Assembly: GCA_947072265.1 (NCBI GenBank) | Contig: CAMTHN010000038.1 | Span: 1 to 5,784 of the forward strand | DNA: 5,784 bases | Origin: an uncultured Clostridia bacterium | GTDB taxonomy: Bacteria; Bacillota; Clostridia; Oscillospirales; Ruminococcaceae | Direction of reading: 5' to 3' | Part shown: piece after piece, positions 5,532 through 5,784 of the stretch | How the letters are laid out: every line of letters starts with the position of its first letter | Position numbering within the stretch: position 1 is the stretch's first letter | Program-made: the position numbers and the translations under genes | The notes under the pieces: model-generated | The model's input: only the letters and a program-made list of their open reading frames with translations | Database searches by the model: none | Told to the model about the DNA's origin: nothing

Positions 5532-5753
5532 GTGATTTTTAATTTTTTAACACCTATATTAATGTTATTATTAGGATTTTATTTTAAAATTAATAATTGT
5601 AAAAAAATATGTGATAAGGGCTTTTATATAAATCGCTCAAAAAAATCTATAGAAGCTTGGAACTTTACCCAGAAAGTTGTTCCAAATACTTTGATTAAAT
5701 TTTCTTTATTATTACTTATTTTTATATCTTTATTAATATTTTTATCTAAATAG
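5532..5753 (+). CDS. Short SdpI-like membrane protein
   Basis: A 73-residue protein starting with GTG behind a perfect AGGAGG. Seen: an N-terminal hydrophobic helix (about 2-19), a polar middle with GFYINRSKKSIEAWNFTQKV (about 31-50), and a C-terminal hydrophobic helix (about 54-72). The middle resembles the SdpI-family signature G-[YI]-R-T-x-R-S-x-K-x-x-E-x-W-x-x-A-x-x. SdpI is the membrane immunity protein against the SdpC toxin in Bacillus subtilis. Here RT is replaced by IN, and the protein is far shorter than the six-helix SdpI of about 200 residues. No SdpC-like toxin or ArsR-type SdpR gene lies in the window, so an immunity role is not shown. It might be a small stand-alone family member or a remnant. 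Base composition is more AT-rich than in rpoB. Confidence 0.6.
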   Translation: MIFNFLTPILMLLLGFYFKINNCKKICDKGFYINRSKKSIEAWNFTQKVVPNTLIKFSLLLLIFISLLIFLSK

Positions 5754-5784
5754 GAATATATTTTATTAATATTATGAAAAATAT

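Noticed and set aside
5774..5784. ATG at 5774 as the start of another gene
   Set aside because: Only three codons are visible, and the nearest AGGA is about 18 bases upstream, too far for a ribosome binding site.

Overview
This AT-rich window most likely comes from a low-GC Firmicute of class Clostridia. The RpoB sequence is of clostridial type, and so is the tRNA-guanine transglycosylase (the stretch around GINQG..YQDLR, and the C-terminal zinc site). The gene-end hairpins, Shine-Dalgarno sites and sigma-A-like promoters fit that group. Resemblance to Lachnospirales-type proteins is from memory only, and no genus can be named.

Left part (1-2860, minus strand): rpoB, the RNA polymerase beta subunit, with about the first 936 residues intact. 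The gene does not continue off the left edge in the normal way. Bases 1 to about 55 hold the next 18 codons of rpoB, but inverted (plus strand). They join the minus-strand gene through a 3-base microhomology. The stop that closes the 944-residue frame is a product of this junction, which is most simply a chimeric link at a contig end.

Middle (2861-3352): a divergent intergenic region of about 490 bases. It holds a perfect-consensus sigma-A promoter for rpoB (TTGACA, 17 bases, TATAAT). It also holds a candidate plus-strand promoter and leader for tgt, with several hairpins. The last hairpin looks like an intrinsic terminator and ends only about 40 bases before the tgt start, so attenuation is possible. 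No rplJ or rplL lies upstream of rpoB, where Firmicutes usually have them.

Right part, plus strand: tgt (queuosine pathway base exchange) and mntP (manganese exporter) are 36 bases apart, probably one transcript. It ends at a near-perfect bidirectional terminator shared with a convergent small gene (5117-5365, minus), a two-helix HrgC/DUF2628-like membrane protein. Last is a short plus-strand gene with a GTG start and a good ribosome binding site, encoding a small SdpI-like membrane protein. Apart from the RNA polymerase and tRNA-modification genes, the right side holds only small membrane proteins. I found no phage, insertion sequence, CRISPR, tRNA or rRNA.
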